A stretch of DNA of 64,000 nucleotides from Flavivirga spongiicola (GTDB taxonomy: Bacteria > Bacteroidota > Bacteroidia > Flavobacteriales > Flavobacteriaceae), in assembly GCF_030540825.1 (NCBI RefSeq), contig NZ_JAUOEO010000001.1, forward strand, positions 2,577,001 through 2,641,000, read 5' to 3'. Below, in pieces: positions 1 to 7,732 of this stretch. The position numbers were made by a program, and so were the translations under genes. The notes beneath the pieces were generated by a model. That model had not been told where the DNA came from, searched no databases, and was given only the letters and a program-made list of their open reading frames with translations. How positions within the stretch are numbered: the stretch's first letter is position 1; each line of letters begins with the position of its first letter.

Positions 1-164
1 AATTGCGAAGAAATTTCCTGAGCAGAAGCATCTAATTCTGCTTTCTTTTTTCTTATCTGTTCTAAATTTCCAGAAGCTATAATATCTTCAACAGCCATTT
101 TTTTATCGGCTCCACAAGATGCTAAAACAAGTGTTACGAATGATAGGATTAATATATTTTTCAT
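1..164 (-). CDS. RND efflux membrane fusion protein (HlyD-type lipoprotein), N-terminal part only
   Basis: The reading frame starts with an ATG at 164 and runs off the left edge, so only about 54 residues are visible. They show a lipoprotein signal (hydrophobic stretch, then LVLASCG) followed by a charged, coiled-coil-like segment rich in Lys, Glu and Gln. Together with the TolC-type gene 13 bp upstream in the same direction and a TetR gene before that, this fits the periplasmic adaptor of a tripartite RND efflux pump. Family assignment rests mostly on context, because the lipoyl and barrel domains lie outside the window. Confidence 0.65.
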   Translation of the reverse strand, partial: MKNILILSFVTLVLASCGADKKMAVEDIIASGNLEQIRKKKAELDASAQEISSQ

Positions 165-177
165 TGTTTATGATTGA

Positions 178-1521
178 TTAATTGTTAATAGTGTTTAATA
201 CTGTTTCTAATTCAGCTTTTTTATTTATGACATCAAGCATGGCTTGTAAAAACTCTTGTTGAGAACTGTATAATTGTATTTGGGCTTGTCTTAATTCGAA
301 ACTTGAAGCAATCCCTTCGAAAAACTTCGTTTGGTTTTTCTGCTCTATACGTTCAGCCAGATTCAGATTTTGCTTTTTGTTATCGTAATCTTCAATAGCA
401 AATTGATAATCACTTTTTGCTGATGCTATTTGAAATTTTAATTTTTGCTGAGTCTCAGTTAAGTCTTCTTTTGCTTTTTCAAGATTTATTCTAGCGCGTT
501 GCGTTGATGCGCCTCTTCCACCAGAACTAAAAATTGGAATATTCATACTAACACCCACTAATGAGGAACCAAACCATGTTTGATCTTTTTTTAGAAAATC
601 AAAATTTTCGTTATTTCCGGAATAGCCACCATTAATAAACCCTTTTAATGTTGGTAATGCCTTACTTCTTTCAAGTTTTAAAAGAAGCTCTTTTGATACC
701 TTGTCATTTTCTGCAATTCTAAAATCAATATTATTTTCTATATTCTCTTCAGCATTAAGGAGATCTAAGGTAATGTTTTGTGCTGTTAAGCTTTCTAAAT
801 TATCAGTCAACATGGTTTTAGAATTTATTTCTGTCCCCAATGTTATATTTAACATTTGGTATGCTAATGTTTTTAAACGAGTCGTGTTATTTAAATTACT
901 TTCAACACCAGATAATGTAATTTGTAACTGTTCTACACTCTCTTCTTCTTCTAGACCGTTTTCATATATTTTAGTAGTTTCGTTAAGGTTTTTCTTTAAA
1001 ACTGCTATGTTGCGTTCTAAAATTTTTACGCTTTCTTCGGCTAGTAATACATTTCCGTAAGCGTTTATTACGGCTTTTCTAACTTCTAAATCGGTTTTTT
1101 CTTTAGCATTTTTAGAGATTTCTAAAAACACTTTTGCTGATTGCAAACCAACCAAATATGAACCGTCAAAAATTAATTGCTCTAACTTTACTGTGGCATT
1201 TAAAGTTTGTTTAGTACCAAATGCAACTTCAGAAAACTCTCCAGGATTTCCTCCAAAAAACTCCGCTGGGATCAAAGAAACTTGTTGCTTTAACCAATTA
1301 TTATAATCAATACTGGCACTTATTTGAGGTAATCCAATAGTTGTGGTTTCCCACTTTTGTTTTTCAGCTGCTTTAATATCTCGTGCTGCATTTTTTGCAG
1401 TTCTGTTGTTTTCTAATGCAAAATCTATCGCTTCCTGTAAGGAGAAACTTTTAGTGTTTTCCTGAGAAAACATGGCAATAGAGCATAATAAACTAAATAT
1501 TAATATTAGTTTGTTCTTCAT
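178..1521 (-). CDS. TolC-family outer membrane efflux protein
   Basis: The protein has 447 residues with a cleavable signal peptide (ends near residue 19, MFSQ) and the TolC layout. It starts with the usual LQEAIDFALENN opening helix, has long helical repeats, and carries the second-repeat motif VGVSMNIPIFSSGGRG near residue 325. It would form the outer membrane channel of a tripartite exporter with the adaptor immediately downstream. The next upstream gene, a TetR regulator, ends 1 bp before it, so the three probably form one operon. The exported substrate cannot be read from the sequence. Confidence 0.92.
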   Translation of the reverse strand: MKNKLILIFSLLCSIAMFSQENTKSFSLQEAIDFALENNRTAKNAARDIKAAEKQKWETTTIGLPQISASIDYNNWLKQQVSLIPAEFFGGNPGEFSEVAFGTKQTLNATVKLEQLIFDGSYLVGLQSAKVFLEISKNAKEKTDLEVRKAVINAYGNVLLAEESVKILERNIAVLKKNLNETTKIYENGLEEEESVEQLQITLSGVESNLNNTTRLKTLAYQMLNITLGTEINSKTMLTDNLESLTAQNITLDLLNAEENIENNIDFRIAENDKVSKELLLKLERSKALPTLKGFINGGYSGNNENFDFLKKDQTWFGSSLVGVSMNIPIFSSGGRGASTQRARINLEKAKEDLTETQQKLKFQIASAKSDYQFAIEDYDNKKQNLNLAERIEQKNQTKFFEGIASSFELRQAQIQLYSSQQEFLQAMLDVINKKAELETVLNTINN

Positions 1522-1522
1522 T

Positions 1523-2128
1523 TTATGATTGATTTGATGTTATAAATTTGTTTAATATATTAAAGCCTTTTTCGGTAACGATGGCTCTTAAATGATATTC
1601 TAAATAACTCTCCATTAAGTAATCCATAGTATACATTGTCAGTGGAAAAATGGAGCCATCTTTTATACCCGTCATACCATTAAAATACATTCTGGATATA
1701 AAATCTACATTAATATTTGATCTGAATAATTCGGTGTCAACACCTTTTTGAAGGCTATCTTTAACCGAATCGTGCATCTTTTCAAATTGCCTAAGTTTTA
1801 GCACATCATATATTTGTGGATAATATTTTTTTAACTGAAATTGAGGAGATGATTTTTCACTTTTTAAGTGATGCATCACAAACATTTTAATGTCATATAA
1901 TTCTTCAATAGGGTTGTTTGAAGCTTCACAAATTGTATCAATACCGTCGCAAATATTTTCAAATAGTTCAAACGTTACAGCTTCAACTAATTTAGTTTTA
2001 TTTGCAAAATGCACATAAATGGTTTTTTTAGATATCCCCATTTCCTGAGCAATATCGTCCATCGTGACACTTTTAAAGCCGTACGTAAGAAACAATTCGG
2101 CTGTTTTATGTATAATCTTTTCTCTCAT
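1523..2128 (-). CDS. TetR/AcrR-family transcriptional regulator
   Basis: The N-terminal helix-turn-helix reads as a classic TetR domain: AELFLTYGFKSVTMDDIAQEMGIS followed by KKTIYVHFANKTKL, in the first 55 residues. The C-terminal ligand domain is not diagnostic. The ATG at 2128 (201 aa, MREKIIHK) is preferred. The open frame reaches to 2200, but the additional 24 residues do not look like a TetR N-terminus. It heads the efflux operon and very likely represses it. It diverges from the prenyl synthase gene, sharing the 123-bp intergenic region. Confidence 0.9.
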   Translation of the reverse strand: MREKIIHKTAELFLTYGFKSVTMDDIAQEMGISKKTIYVHFANKTKLVEAVTFELFENICDGIDTICEASNNPIEELYDIKMFVMHHLKSEKSSPQFQLKKYYPQIYDVLKLRQFEKMHDSVKDSLQKGVDTELFRSNINVDFISRMYFNGMTGIKDGSIFPLTMYTMDYLMESYLEYHLRAIVTEKGFNILNKFITSNQS

Positions 2129-2239
2129 AATCGGCTGCAAATATATAACGGAAACTTTAAAAACCAAAAAAGTTTCCAAGGTTTTACAATTTTTTAACAT
2201 ATAATTTATGTAGGAACTTTTTAGTAATACTATTTACTT

Positions 2240-2247
2240 TATTTTTG
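2240..2247 (+). promoter_or_regulatory. -7 box (TATTTTTG) for the prenyl synthase gene
   Basis: This is an exact match to the Bacteroidota TAnnTTTG element, ending only 5 bp before the ATG. The transcript would therefore start at or next to the start codon and be nearly leaderless. No mapping data are available. Confidence 0.45.
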
Positions 2248-2251
2248 TTTC

Positions 2252-3226
2252 ATGCTTTCAATAGAAAAATATCAAGAAGAATTTGTTGCTTATTTAAAAA
2301 AATATTCAACATTAAAAGAACCTAAAAATCTTTATGAACCTATTCAATATATCCTGAGTTTAGGAGGCAAACGGTTGCGACCAGTTTTGACTTTAATGAC
2401 TGCTGAAATTTTTAATAGCGATTATAAGAAAGCCTTGGATGCAGCGTTAAGTATTGAGGTTTTTCATAATTTTTCGTTGGTTCATGATGATATTATGGAT
2501 GATGCCCCTTTACGTCGCGGACAAGAAACCGTACATGAAAAATGGGACATAAATACGGGGATTCTTTCTGGTGATGCTATGTTGATTATGGCCTATCAAT
2601 TGTTCGAAAATTATAATGCTGGTACCTTTCAGTCTTTGGCAAAACTGTTTAGCAAAACTGCTATAGAGGTTTGTGAAGGTCAGCAATATGATGTAGATTT
2701 TGAAACCAGAAACGATGTTACCGTTCCAGAATATTTAAAAATGATTGAATATAAAACAGCTGTTTTGGTAGGAGCTGCGATGAAGATGGGAGCTATTGTT
2801 GCTAATGCATCAAATGTTGACCAAAATAATATTTATGAATTTGGACGAAATTTGGGTATTGCCTTTCAATTACAGGATGATTTTTTAGATGCTTTTGGAG
2901 ATCCAGAAACATTTGGAAAGCAGGTTGGGGGTGATATTATAGAAAACAAAAAGACCTATCTATATTTAAAAGCCTTAGAGTTTTCCAATGAGGAAGATCA
3001 GCTTAAGTTAAAAGATTTATTTAATACGATCCCTAATGATAGTGATTCCAAAATTGGTATAGTAAAACAAATTTTTAATGCCTCTGGAGCATCAGCTATG
3101 ACTCAGGAAGAAATTAAAAATTATACGAATAAAGCCTTTTTGGTTTTAGAATCTTTAGATATATCTGAGGAGAAAAAAGCACTTTTACGTGATTTTGGTC
3201 ATGGTTTAATGAATAGAAACGTATAA
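2252..3226 (+). CDS. Polyprenyl (farnesyl/geranylgeranyl-type) diphosphate synthase
   Basis: The 324-aa protein has both aspartate-rich metal-binding motifs of trans-isoprenyl diphosphate synthases: DDIMDD around residues 79-84 and DDFLD near residue 209. It also has GGKRLRP for IPP binding near residue 36. It condenses isopentenyl diphosphate with allylic diphosphates in the cytoplasm to make precursors for quinones, carotenoids or undecaprenol. Chain length cannot be set from sequence alone. A small conserved-looking gene follows 43 bp downstream and may be cotranscribed. Confidence 0.93.
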   Translation: MLSIEKYQEEFVAYLKKYSTLKEPKNLYEPIQYILSLGGKRLRPVLTLMTAEIFNSDYKKALDAALSIEVFHNFSLVHDDIMDDAPLRRGQETVHEKWDINTGILSGDAMLIMAYQLFENYNAGTFQSLAKLFSKTAIEVCEGQQYDVDFETRNDVTVPEYLKMIEYKTAVLVGAAMKMGAIVANASNVDQNNIYEFGRNLGIAFQLQDDFLDAFGDPETFGKQVGGDIIENKKTYLYLKALEFSNEEDQLKLKDLFNTIPNDSDSKIGIVKQIFNASGASAMTQEEIKNYTNKAFLVLESLDISEEKKALLRDFGHGLMNRNV

Positions 3227-3269
3227 ATAATTAATTTTTCTATTTCCGCAGAGGTGGAAATCTTTAAAT

Positions 3270-3617
3270 ATGAAGTTACCTGTTACTTTTGAAGCTCTAA
3301 TTGAAGAAGCCAATCAATTGGATTTATATAAAAAATTAATCCTTCAGCTTAATAAGGATTTTCTTTTAGCCAATATCGATTTAGATTTTCACGAAGAAGT
3401 TCTACCTTCAAGTTTAAAACTCTTACTTCACGAAACCGTTTACAATTTAATTCAGGAAAAATTCACCGAATATTTAAATCTGCTTTATATCATTGATGTT
3501 CCAGAAAAACAGGTTAAAGCATTAAGTGGGGACGATGTTCTAAAATTATCTGAGGACGTTTCCTTTTTAATCCTTAAGCGTGAATGGCAAAAAGTATGGT
3601 TTAGAAATAACTATTAA
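3270..3617 (+). CDS. Hypothetical protein downstream of prenyl synthase
   Basis: A 115-residue, acidic, Leu-rich, apparently all-helical soluble protein without signal peptide or membrane segment. I do not recognise a domain. It follows the prenyl synthase by 43 bp on the same strand. No cysteine or metal-binding pattern is present. Function unknown. Confidence 0.75.
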   Translation: MKLPVTFEALIEEANQLDLYKKLILQLNKDFLLANIDLDFHEEVLPSSLKLLLHETVYNLIQEKFTEYLNLLYIIDVPEKQVKALSGDDVLKLSEDVSFLILKREWQKVWFRNNY

Positions 3618-3643
3618 TTGAATTTTTTTTGTTCAAAGAGCGA

Positions 3644-3964
3644 TGTCATTCAGAGCGCAGCGAAGAATCTCATAACCTTTACACCAAATGAAAATAAAAC
3701 GATTCTAGATTCTTCAGTCGTTCCTCCTTCAGAATAACATAGCGATTTCTTTTTTGTTCAAAGGTCAGTGTCATTCAGAGCACAACGAAAACCTCGAAAT
3801 ATAAACATCAATTATAAACAAAAGAAATACAAAACTATATGTATTAATCAATGGAACAAAAACGAATTTAGATTCTTCAGTCGTTCCTCCTTCTGAATGA
3901 CATGGCACTTTGTTTTTTATTTAAAGGTCAGTGTCATTCAGAGAGCAGCGAGGAATCTTATGAC
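3644..3964. repeat. Three tandem copies of a CATTCAGA palindromic repeat
   Basis: This 422-bp gene-free stretch is filled by a repeat whose outer ends are complementary: GTCATTCAGA at the left and TCTGAATGAC at the right. Copy 1 lies at 3644-3741, copy 2 at about 3769-3903, and a left half at about 3928-3964. Internal segments such as AGCGAAGAATCT and AGATTCTTCAGTCG pair weakly. Related copies occur at 5338-5440, inside the element at 18435-18579, and inside 47502-47673. Nothing coding is seen here. Confidence 0.8.
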
Positions 3965-3971
3965 TTCATGA

Positions 3972-4007
3972 TTTTTTAATTAGGATAAATTTATCCTAAT
4001 TAAAAAA
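3972..4007. promoter_or_regulatory. 36-bp perfect palindrome, probable Rrf2 operator of the first Rrf2 gene
   Basis: Every base of 3972-4007 pairs with its mirror, centred between 3989 and 3990. The core is TAGGAT-AAATTT-ATCCTA (3981-3998). A -7 box TATTTTTG follows at 4014-4021, so a bound protein would cover the -33 region. The same 6-6-6 pattern occurs before ric, near nirK and before the second Rrf2 gene. Autorepression is inferred. Confidence 0.75.
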
Positions 4008-4039
4008 ATAGCTTATTTTTGTAACAAATTATAATCTAT

Positions 4040-4474
4040 ATGTTTTCTAAAGCTTGCGAATATGGTATTAAAGCATCAATTTTTATTGCGCTGAGTTCTT
4101 ATAAAGGTGTTCGCGTTAGTCTTAAGGCTATTGCTAGAGAGGTTAATTCACCGGAGGCATTTACAGCTAAAATCCTTCAGGACTTGGTAAGACACGGTGT
4201 CATTAATTCCACAAAAGGAGCACATGGCGGTTTTGAAATTGAAAAAGGATTGATTTCTTCAATAAAATTATCGCATATAGTAAATGCTATTGACGGTGAT
4301 GCTATTTATAATGGTTGTGGGTTAGGGCTTCATACTTGTGATGAAAACCACCCATGTCCAGTTCATCATAAATTTAAATCTGTTAGAGAAGAATTAAAAT
4401 CTATGTTAGAAAACACAAATCTTGAAGAATTGGCGCTTAATATTAAGTCAGGCACATCATTTTTAAAAATGTAA
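4040..4474 (+). CDS. Rrf2-family transcriptional regulator, NsrR-like (cluster-binding)
   Basis: The 144-aa protein has the Rrf2 winged helix at its N-terminus (YGIKASIFIA through KAIAREVNSPEAFTAKILQDL) and the wing GAHGGFEIEKG. Three cysteines in CGLGLHTCDENHPCPVH at about residues 94-110 match the Fe-S cluster ligands of NsrR/IscR-type members. It lies directly before ric, with 51 bp between, and both have matching palindromes upstream. A role as an NO- or iron-sulfur-sensing repressor of ric and perhaps the denitrification genes is likely but not proven. It is a paralogue of the gene at 28117. Confidence 0.88.
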   Translation: MFSKACEYGIKASIFIALSSYKGVRVSLKAIAREVNSPEAFTAKILQDLVRHGVINSTKGAHGGFEIEKGLISSIKLSHIVNAIDGDAIYNGCGLGLHTCDENHPCPVHHKFKSVREELKSMLENTNLEELALNIKSGTSFLKM

Positions 4475-4492
4475 AAAAAATTTGAATAAAAA

Positions 4493-4510
4493 TAGGATAA
4501 AATTATCCGA
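4493..4510. promoter_or_regulatory. Rrf2-type operator before ric
   Basis: TAGGAT-AAAATT-ATCCGA repeats the 6-6-6 core of the palindrome at 3981-3998 with one arm mismatch. It sits 15 bp before the ric start codon, where binding would block transcription or initiation. Confidence 0.65.
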
Positions 4511-4525
4511 ATTAAAATAATTATT

Positions 4526-5257
4526 ATGGAAACAACACTTAAAGACTCACAAAAACAAATCGGACAATTTGTTGCCGAAGATTTTAGAACCGCTGCAGTT
4601 TTTAGTAACTACGGTATAGACTTTTGTTGTCGTGGAGACAGAACAGTGGAAGAGGTGTGTGATAAAAATGGTATAGATACATCCGAGCTATTGGGTAAAC
4701 TTAAAAATGTTTTAAGTTCGACCACTGGTCAGAATATAGATTATAAATCATGGGCATTAGATTTGTTGGTGGATTATATTGAAAAAAAACACCATCGTTA
4801 TATTGCAGAGAAAGTACCTGTATTACTTCAGTTTTTAGACAAGCTTTGTAAAGTTCATGGTGAAAGACATCCTGAATTATTAAAAATTAATGCCCATTTT
4901 ACAGCGTCTGCTGGGGAATTAGCTGCACATATGAAAAAGGAAGAATTAATCCTGTTTCCATTTGTTAAGAAAATGATTCATGCCGCAGTTGCTCAATCAG
5001 CTATAGAAGCACCTCATTTTGGAACCGTTGAAAATCCCATAGCGATGATGAAGGATGAACATGATAATGAAGGGGTACGTTTTAGAGAGATTGCAAAATT
5101 AACAAACAACTATACACCACCTGCAGATGCTTGTAATACCTATAGAGTGACTTATGCTATGCTAGAGGAATTTGAAAAAGATTTGCATTTACATATTCAT
5201 TTAGAAAATAACATTTTGTTCCCTGAGGCTATTAAATTAGAACAACAGTTTGATTAA
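4526..5257 (+). CDS. ric: Di-iron iron-sulfur cluster repair protein (Ric/YtfE/ScdA)
   Basis: The protein of 243 aa has the two-part layout of this family. An N-terminal DUF542 (ScdA-N) domain carries FCCRGDRTVEEVC near residues 33-45. A hemerythrin-like four-helix domain follows with His/Glu ligands (HHRYIAEKVP, HMKKEELILFPF, MKDEHDNEG, HIHLENNILFPEA). Such proteins restore Fe-S clusters damaged by nitric oxide. Its place after an NsrR-like Rrf2 regulator, next to the nor genes, fits defence against NO formed by NirK. A strong terminator follows. Confidence 0.93.
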   Translation: METTLKDSQKQIGQFVAEDFRTAAVFSNYGIDFCCRGDRTVEEVCDKNGIDTSELLGKLKNVLSSTTGQNIDYKSWALDLLVDYIEKKHHRYIAEKVPVLLQFLDKLCKVHGERHPELLKINAHFTASAGELAAHMKKEELILFPFVKKMIHAAVAQSAIEAPHFGTVENPIAMMKDEHDNEGVRFREIAKLTNNYTPPADACNTYRVTYAMLEEFEKDLHLHIHLENNILFPEAIKLEQQFD

Positions 5258-5280
5258 TAGCAAGTTCTGATTAATACTGA

Positions 5281-5320
5281 AAAATTCCAGAAAGGTATTC
5301 TTATTACTTTCTGGAATTTT
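5281..5320 (+). terminator. Rho-independent terminator after ric
   Basis: A 14-bp stem AAAATTCCAGAAAG / CTTTCTGGAATTTT with a 12-nt loop, 24 bp after the ric stop codon. Confidence 0.8.
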
Positions 5321-5337
5321 GAATTTAAGAAGCATTT

Positions 5338-5440
5338 ATGTCATTCAGAAGGAGGGACGACTGAAGAATCTTTTAAATAGTATCATTAAGATAGTGAGAT
5401 TCTTCGACTCCGACAACTGTCGGAATGCTCTGAATGACAT
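5338..5440. repeat. CATTCAGA-family palindromic repeat
   Basis: The ends ATGTCATTCAGA (5338-5349) and TCTGAATGACAT (5429-5440) are exact reverse complements. Inside, GAAGAATCTT and GAGATTCTTC also pair, as do CCGACA and TGTCGG. It separates the ric terminator from the next gene. Confidence 0.8.
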
Positions 5441-5519
5441 AGGAATTTGACAGATTAGGTTGTATCGATATAACATAAAACAAAAGAACTTATTATCTTT
5501 AATCGGAGAAATAAATTTT

Positions 5520-6734
5520 ATGCCAAAAAAACTTGTTATTACATGTTTGATTAATTTCCTAATAGCTGCTATAATGGGACTGGTGTTGCGATATACGCAT
5601 ATCAATCCTATGCGTTTTAACTATAGGTTTTTAACACATGCACATTCGCATATTGCCATGTTGGGTTGGGTTTATCTTATGTTGTTTACACTAATTGTAC
5701 ATTATTTTGTTCCTGAAAGAAAGGCTATATATAGCCGTTTATTTTGGGTAACAGAATTTACTGTTGTTGGTATGATGATTAGCTTTCCTTTGCAAGGCTA
5801 TGCCGCAGTTTCTATATCATTTTCAACTTTGCATATATTCTGTAGCTATTATTTTGTTTACCTTATCTGGAAACATCAAAAAACCGATTCGTTAGTAACT
5901 CGTTATTTATTAAAAGCGTCTCTTTTGTTTATGCTTTTATCTACTGTTGGTGTTTGGTGTTTGGGCCCAGCCGTTTCTATGCTTGGTCAGGCTTCAGCAT
6001 TTTACCAGATAGCGATACAATTTTTTTTACATTTTCAGTTTAACGGCTGGTTTTTACTAGCTGTTTTTGCGATACTTTTTCACGTATTAAAGATTCAGAA
6101 TTCTAAGGAATTTAAATATTTTTTCAGGTTATTAATAGGGTCAACAATCTTAACTTTAGCTTTACCAGTTCAATGGTTTGTAAATCATAATGCGCTATTA
6201 TACATTAATGGTGTTGGAGTATTTCTTCAAATAATGATGTTATTTTTCTTTTTAAAACTGATAATTCCAAAACTACGAGCTATTTTTATAAAGCAATCAA
6301 AACTTATAAATTTCACACTTGGTTTTGCGATGTTTTGCTTTGTGTTAAAAACGGTTTTAAGCTTATTGTCACTATTTCCAGAATTTTCGACTGTAGTTTA
6401 CCAGCATCGTAATTTTATAATTGGATTTATCCATTTAGTGATGTTGGGTGTTATTTCCGGATTTTTATTTACGTATATTTTACAAAGTCAATTAATCACT
6501 TTTAACAGCACTTTGAATGTTGGGATCATTACTTTTATTTTGGGCTTTATTTTCACTGAATTAATCTTAGGCATTCAAGGTGCTCTGTTTTATTTTGGGA
6601 AAGGATTGTTGCCAAACTATTACCCGTTATTGTTTTTGTCCAGTTTATTATTACCTATTGGACTCGTTTTTATTTTGATTAATATTATTAGAACGAAAAG
6701 AGATGTTGATTTGTCATTCCTGCGCAGGCAGTAA
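5520..6734 (+). CDS. Polytopic membrane protein, haem-copper oxidase subunit I / NnrS-like
   Basis: About 404 residues with roughly twelve hydrophobic segments and conserved-looking histidines in HAHSHIAMLGW, HFQFNGWF and YQHRNFIIGFIHLVML. These resemble haem ligands in the haem-copper oxidase/NorB superfamily and the histidine-rich helices of NnrS. The ATG at 5520 is chosen because GGAGA lies 9 nt before it; the open frame extends to 5460. It sits between ric and the norEF genes, suggesting a role in NO metabolism, but no exact family can be named. The last seven residues (LSFLRRQ) come from an inverted-repeat arm. Confidence 0.6.
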   Translation: MPKKLVITCLINFLIAAIMGLVLRYTHINPMRFNYRFLTHAHSHIAMLGWVYLMLFTLIVHYFVPERKAIYSRLFWVTEFTVVGMMISFPLQGYAAVSISFSTLHIFCSYYFVYLIWKHQKTDSLVTRYLLKASLLFMLLSTVGVWCLGPAVSMLGQASAFYQIAIQFFLHFQFNGWFLLAVFAILFHVLKIQNSKEFKYFFRLLIGSTILTLALPVQWFVNHNALLYINGVGVFLQIMMLFFFLKLIIPKLRAIFIKQSKLINFTLGFAMFCFVLKTVLSLLSLFPEFSTVVYQHRNFIIGFIHLVMLGVISGFLFTYILQSQLITFNSTLNVGIITFILGFIFTELILGIQGALFYFGKGLLPNYYPLLFLSSLLLPIGLVFILINIIRTKRDVDLSFLRRQ

Positions 6735-6857
6735 TCTACTAGTTAACGAAATGCTTCATGAATGAGTAATTTCTAATGGCATATATTTAGTAAGAGTATA
6801 TAATTATTTAATATTTCTAAGATTCAAGTAGATTCCTGCCTGCGCAGGAATGACAAA
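6710..6857. repeat. Inverted repeat pair with CATTCCTGCGCAGGCAG arms
   Basis: Two 31-bp arms, 6710-6740 and 6827-6857, are reverse complements with a single mismatch and enclose 86 bp of AT-rich DNA. Each arm also contains the small palindrome CCTGCGCAGG. The left arm supplies the end and stop codon of the membrane protein gene. The right arm ends 6 bp beyond the stop of norF. It may act as a bidirectional terminator between these convergent genes. Confidence 0.8.
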
Positions 6858-6862
6858 ATAAA

Positions 6863-7099
6863 CTAAACCATAATCAAAAGCGCTATAACAAAAAGTACTA
6901 AAAACCCAATAATTAATACCTTCCAAAAAACATGTGCCTTTTTCATTTCCATGAATTGAAAAACAATTCCTAGAAATTTTAGTGCCGCTAAGATTAAAAT
7001 GACGAGTATAACATATTTACTCTCTAGTTTAGAAAATAGTGCAGAAGCTAAAGTGAGCACTAATAAAACGATCCATGTTATTGCTGCTGTTTTGTGCAT
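6863..7099 (-). CDS. norF: Cytochrome c oxidase subunit IV-like small membrane protein (NorF-like)
   Basis: 78 residues with three membrane helices, the fold of the prokaryotic cytochrome c oxidase subunit IV family. It lies 1 bp after a subunit III-type gene and at the end of the nor run. That arrangement is the norE-norF pair of many denitrifiers, whose products support nitric oxide reductase activity. The symbol rests on family plus position; the sequence alone would only say subunit IV-like. Confidence 0.7.
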   Translation of the reverse strand: MHKTAAITWIVLLVLTLASALFSKLESKYVILVILILAALKFLGIVFQFMEMKKAHVFWKVLIIGFLVLFVIALLIMV

Positions 7100-7100
7100 A

Positions 7101-7682
7101 TTAAAAAAGTAAGTAAATGATAGGGAATAATATGATCCAGATTAAATCGCACATGTGCCAAAAGGCAGCACTGGCTTCAACATCTTCAATAACGGTATTT
7201 GAATTTTCTTTTTTCATTCCAAAATAAACTGAAGTCAAAATGACCAATCCAACAATAACATGGATAACATGAAACAGGGTAAGCATCCAATAAAAAGAGA
7301 AAAACGTATTGTATCCAATGCTAATGCCTTCATTTATTTTTTCGTAATATTCGAAGCCCTTCAAGCACAAAAAGAAACACCCAAAAAGCATAGCAAATAG
7401 TAATAGTTTTTTGAATGTCTCTTTGTTGCCTCTTTTTAATTCAGTTACAGAAATCGCCATGAAAAAACCACTGGTTAATAATAACATGGTGTTAACCATA
7501 CCATAGGTTGCGTTTAATTTCAAGCTTGAATCATGGAACAATTCCGATTCCTGATTACCATAATACACCATCACAACTAAAGTGGCACCGAAAGTAATCA
7601 ACTCTAAAAAAATAATGATCCAGATAAGAATACCTCCGGGCGGGTAGTAGATGTTTTTATGATCTATTTCTTGTGTATGCAT
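7101..7682 (-). CDS. norE: Cytochrome c oxidase subunit III-like protein (NorE-like)
   Basis: About 193 aa with five hydrophobic segments and the subunit III features GGILIWIIIFLELITF, FFSFYWMLTLFHVIHVIVGL and AAFWHMCDLIWIILFPIIYL. The ATG at 7682 is preferred. An upstream TTG at 7742 would give 20 more residues and overlap the preceding gene by 10 bp, but those residues are not hydrophobic or family-like. With the subunit IV-like gene it forms a norEF pair in the nitric oxide reductase cluster. It acts in the inner membrane. Confidence 0.8.
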   Translation of the reverse strand: MHTQEIDHKNIYYPPGGILIWIIIFLELITFGATLVVMVYYGNQESELFHDSSLKLNATYGMVNTMLLLTSGFFMAISVTELKRGNKETFKKLLLFAMLFGCFFLCLKGFEYYEKINEGISIGYNTFFSFYWMLTLFHVIHVIVGLVILTSVYFGMKKENSNTVIEDVEASAAFWHMCDLIWIILFPIIYLLF

Positions 7683-7732
7683 AATACCAAACGAATTTAA
7701 TCGGTTATTTTGAAGTTTATTTGGTATAACTT

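Noticed and set aside
701..1060. Plus-strand frame of 119 aa opposite the TolC gene
   Set aside because: Antisense shadow of a clear TolC family gene.
3644..3964. Possible CRISPR array from repeated CATTCAGA units
   Set aside because: Units are palindromic, unequal in length and spacing (about 95-135 bp), have no constant spacers, and no cas gene is near.
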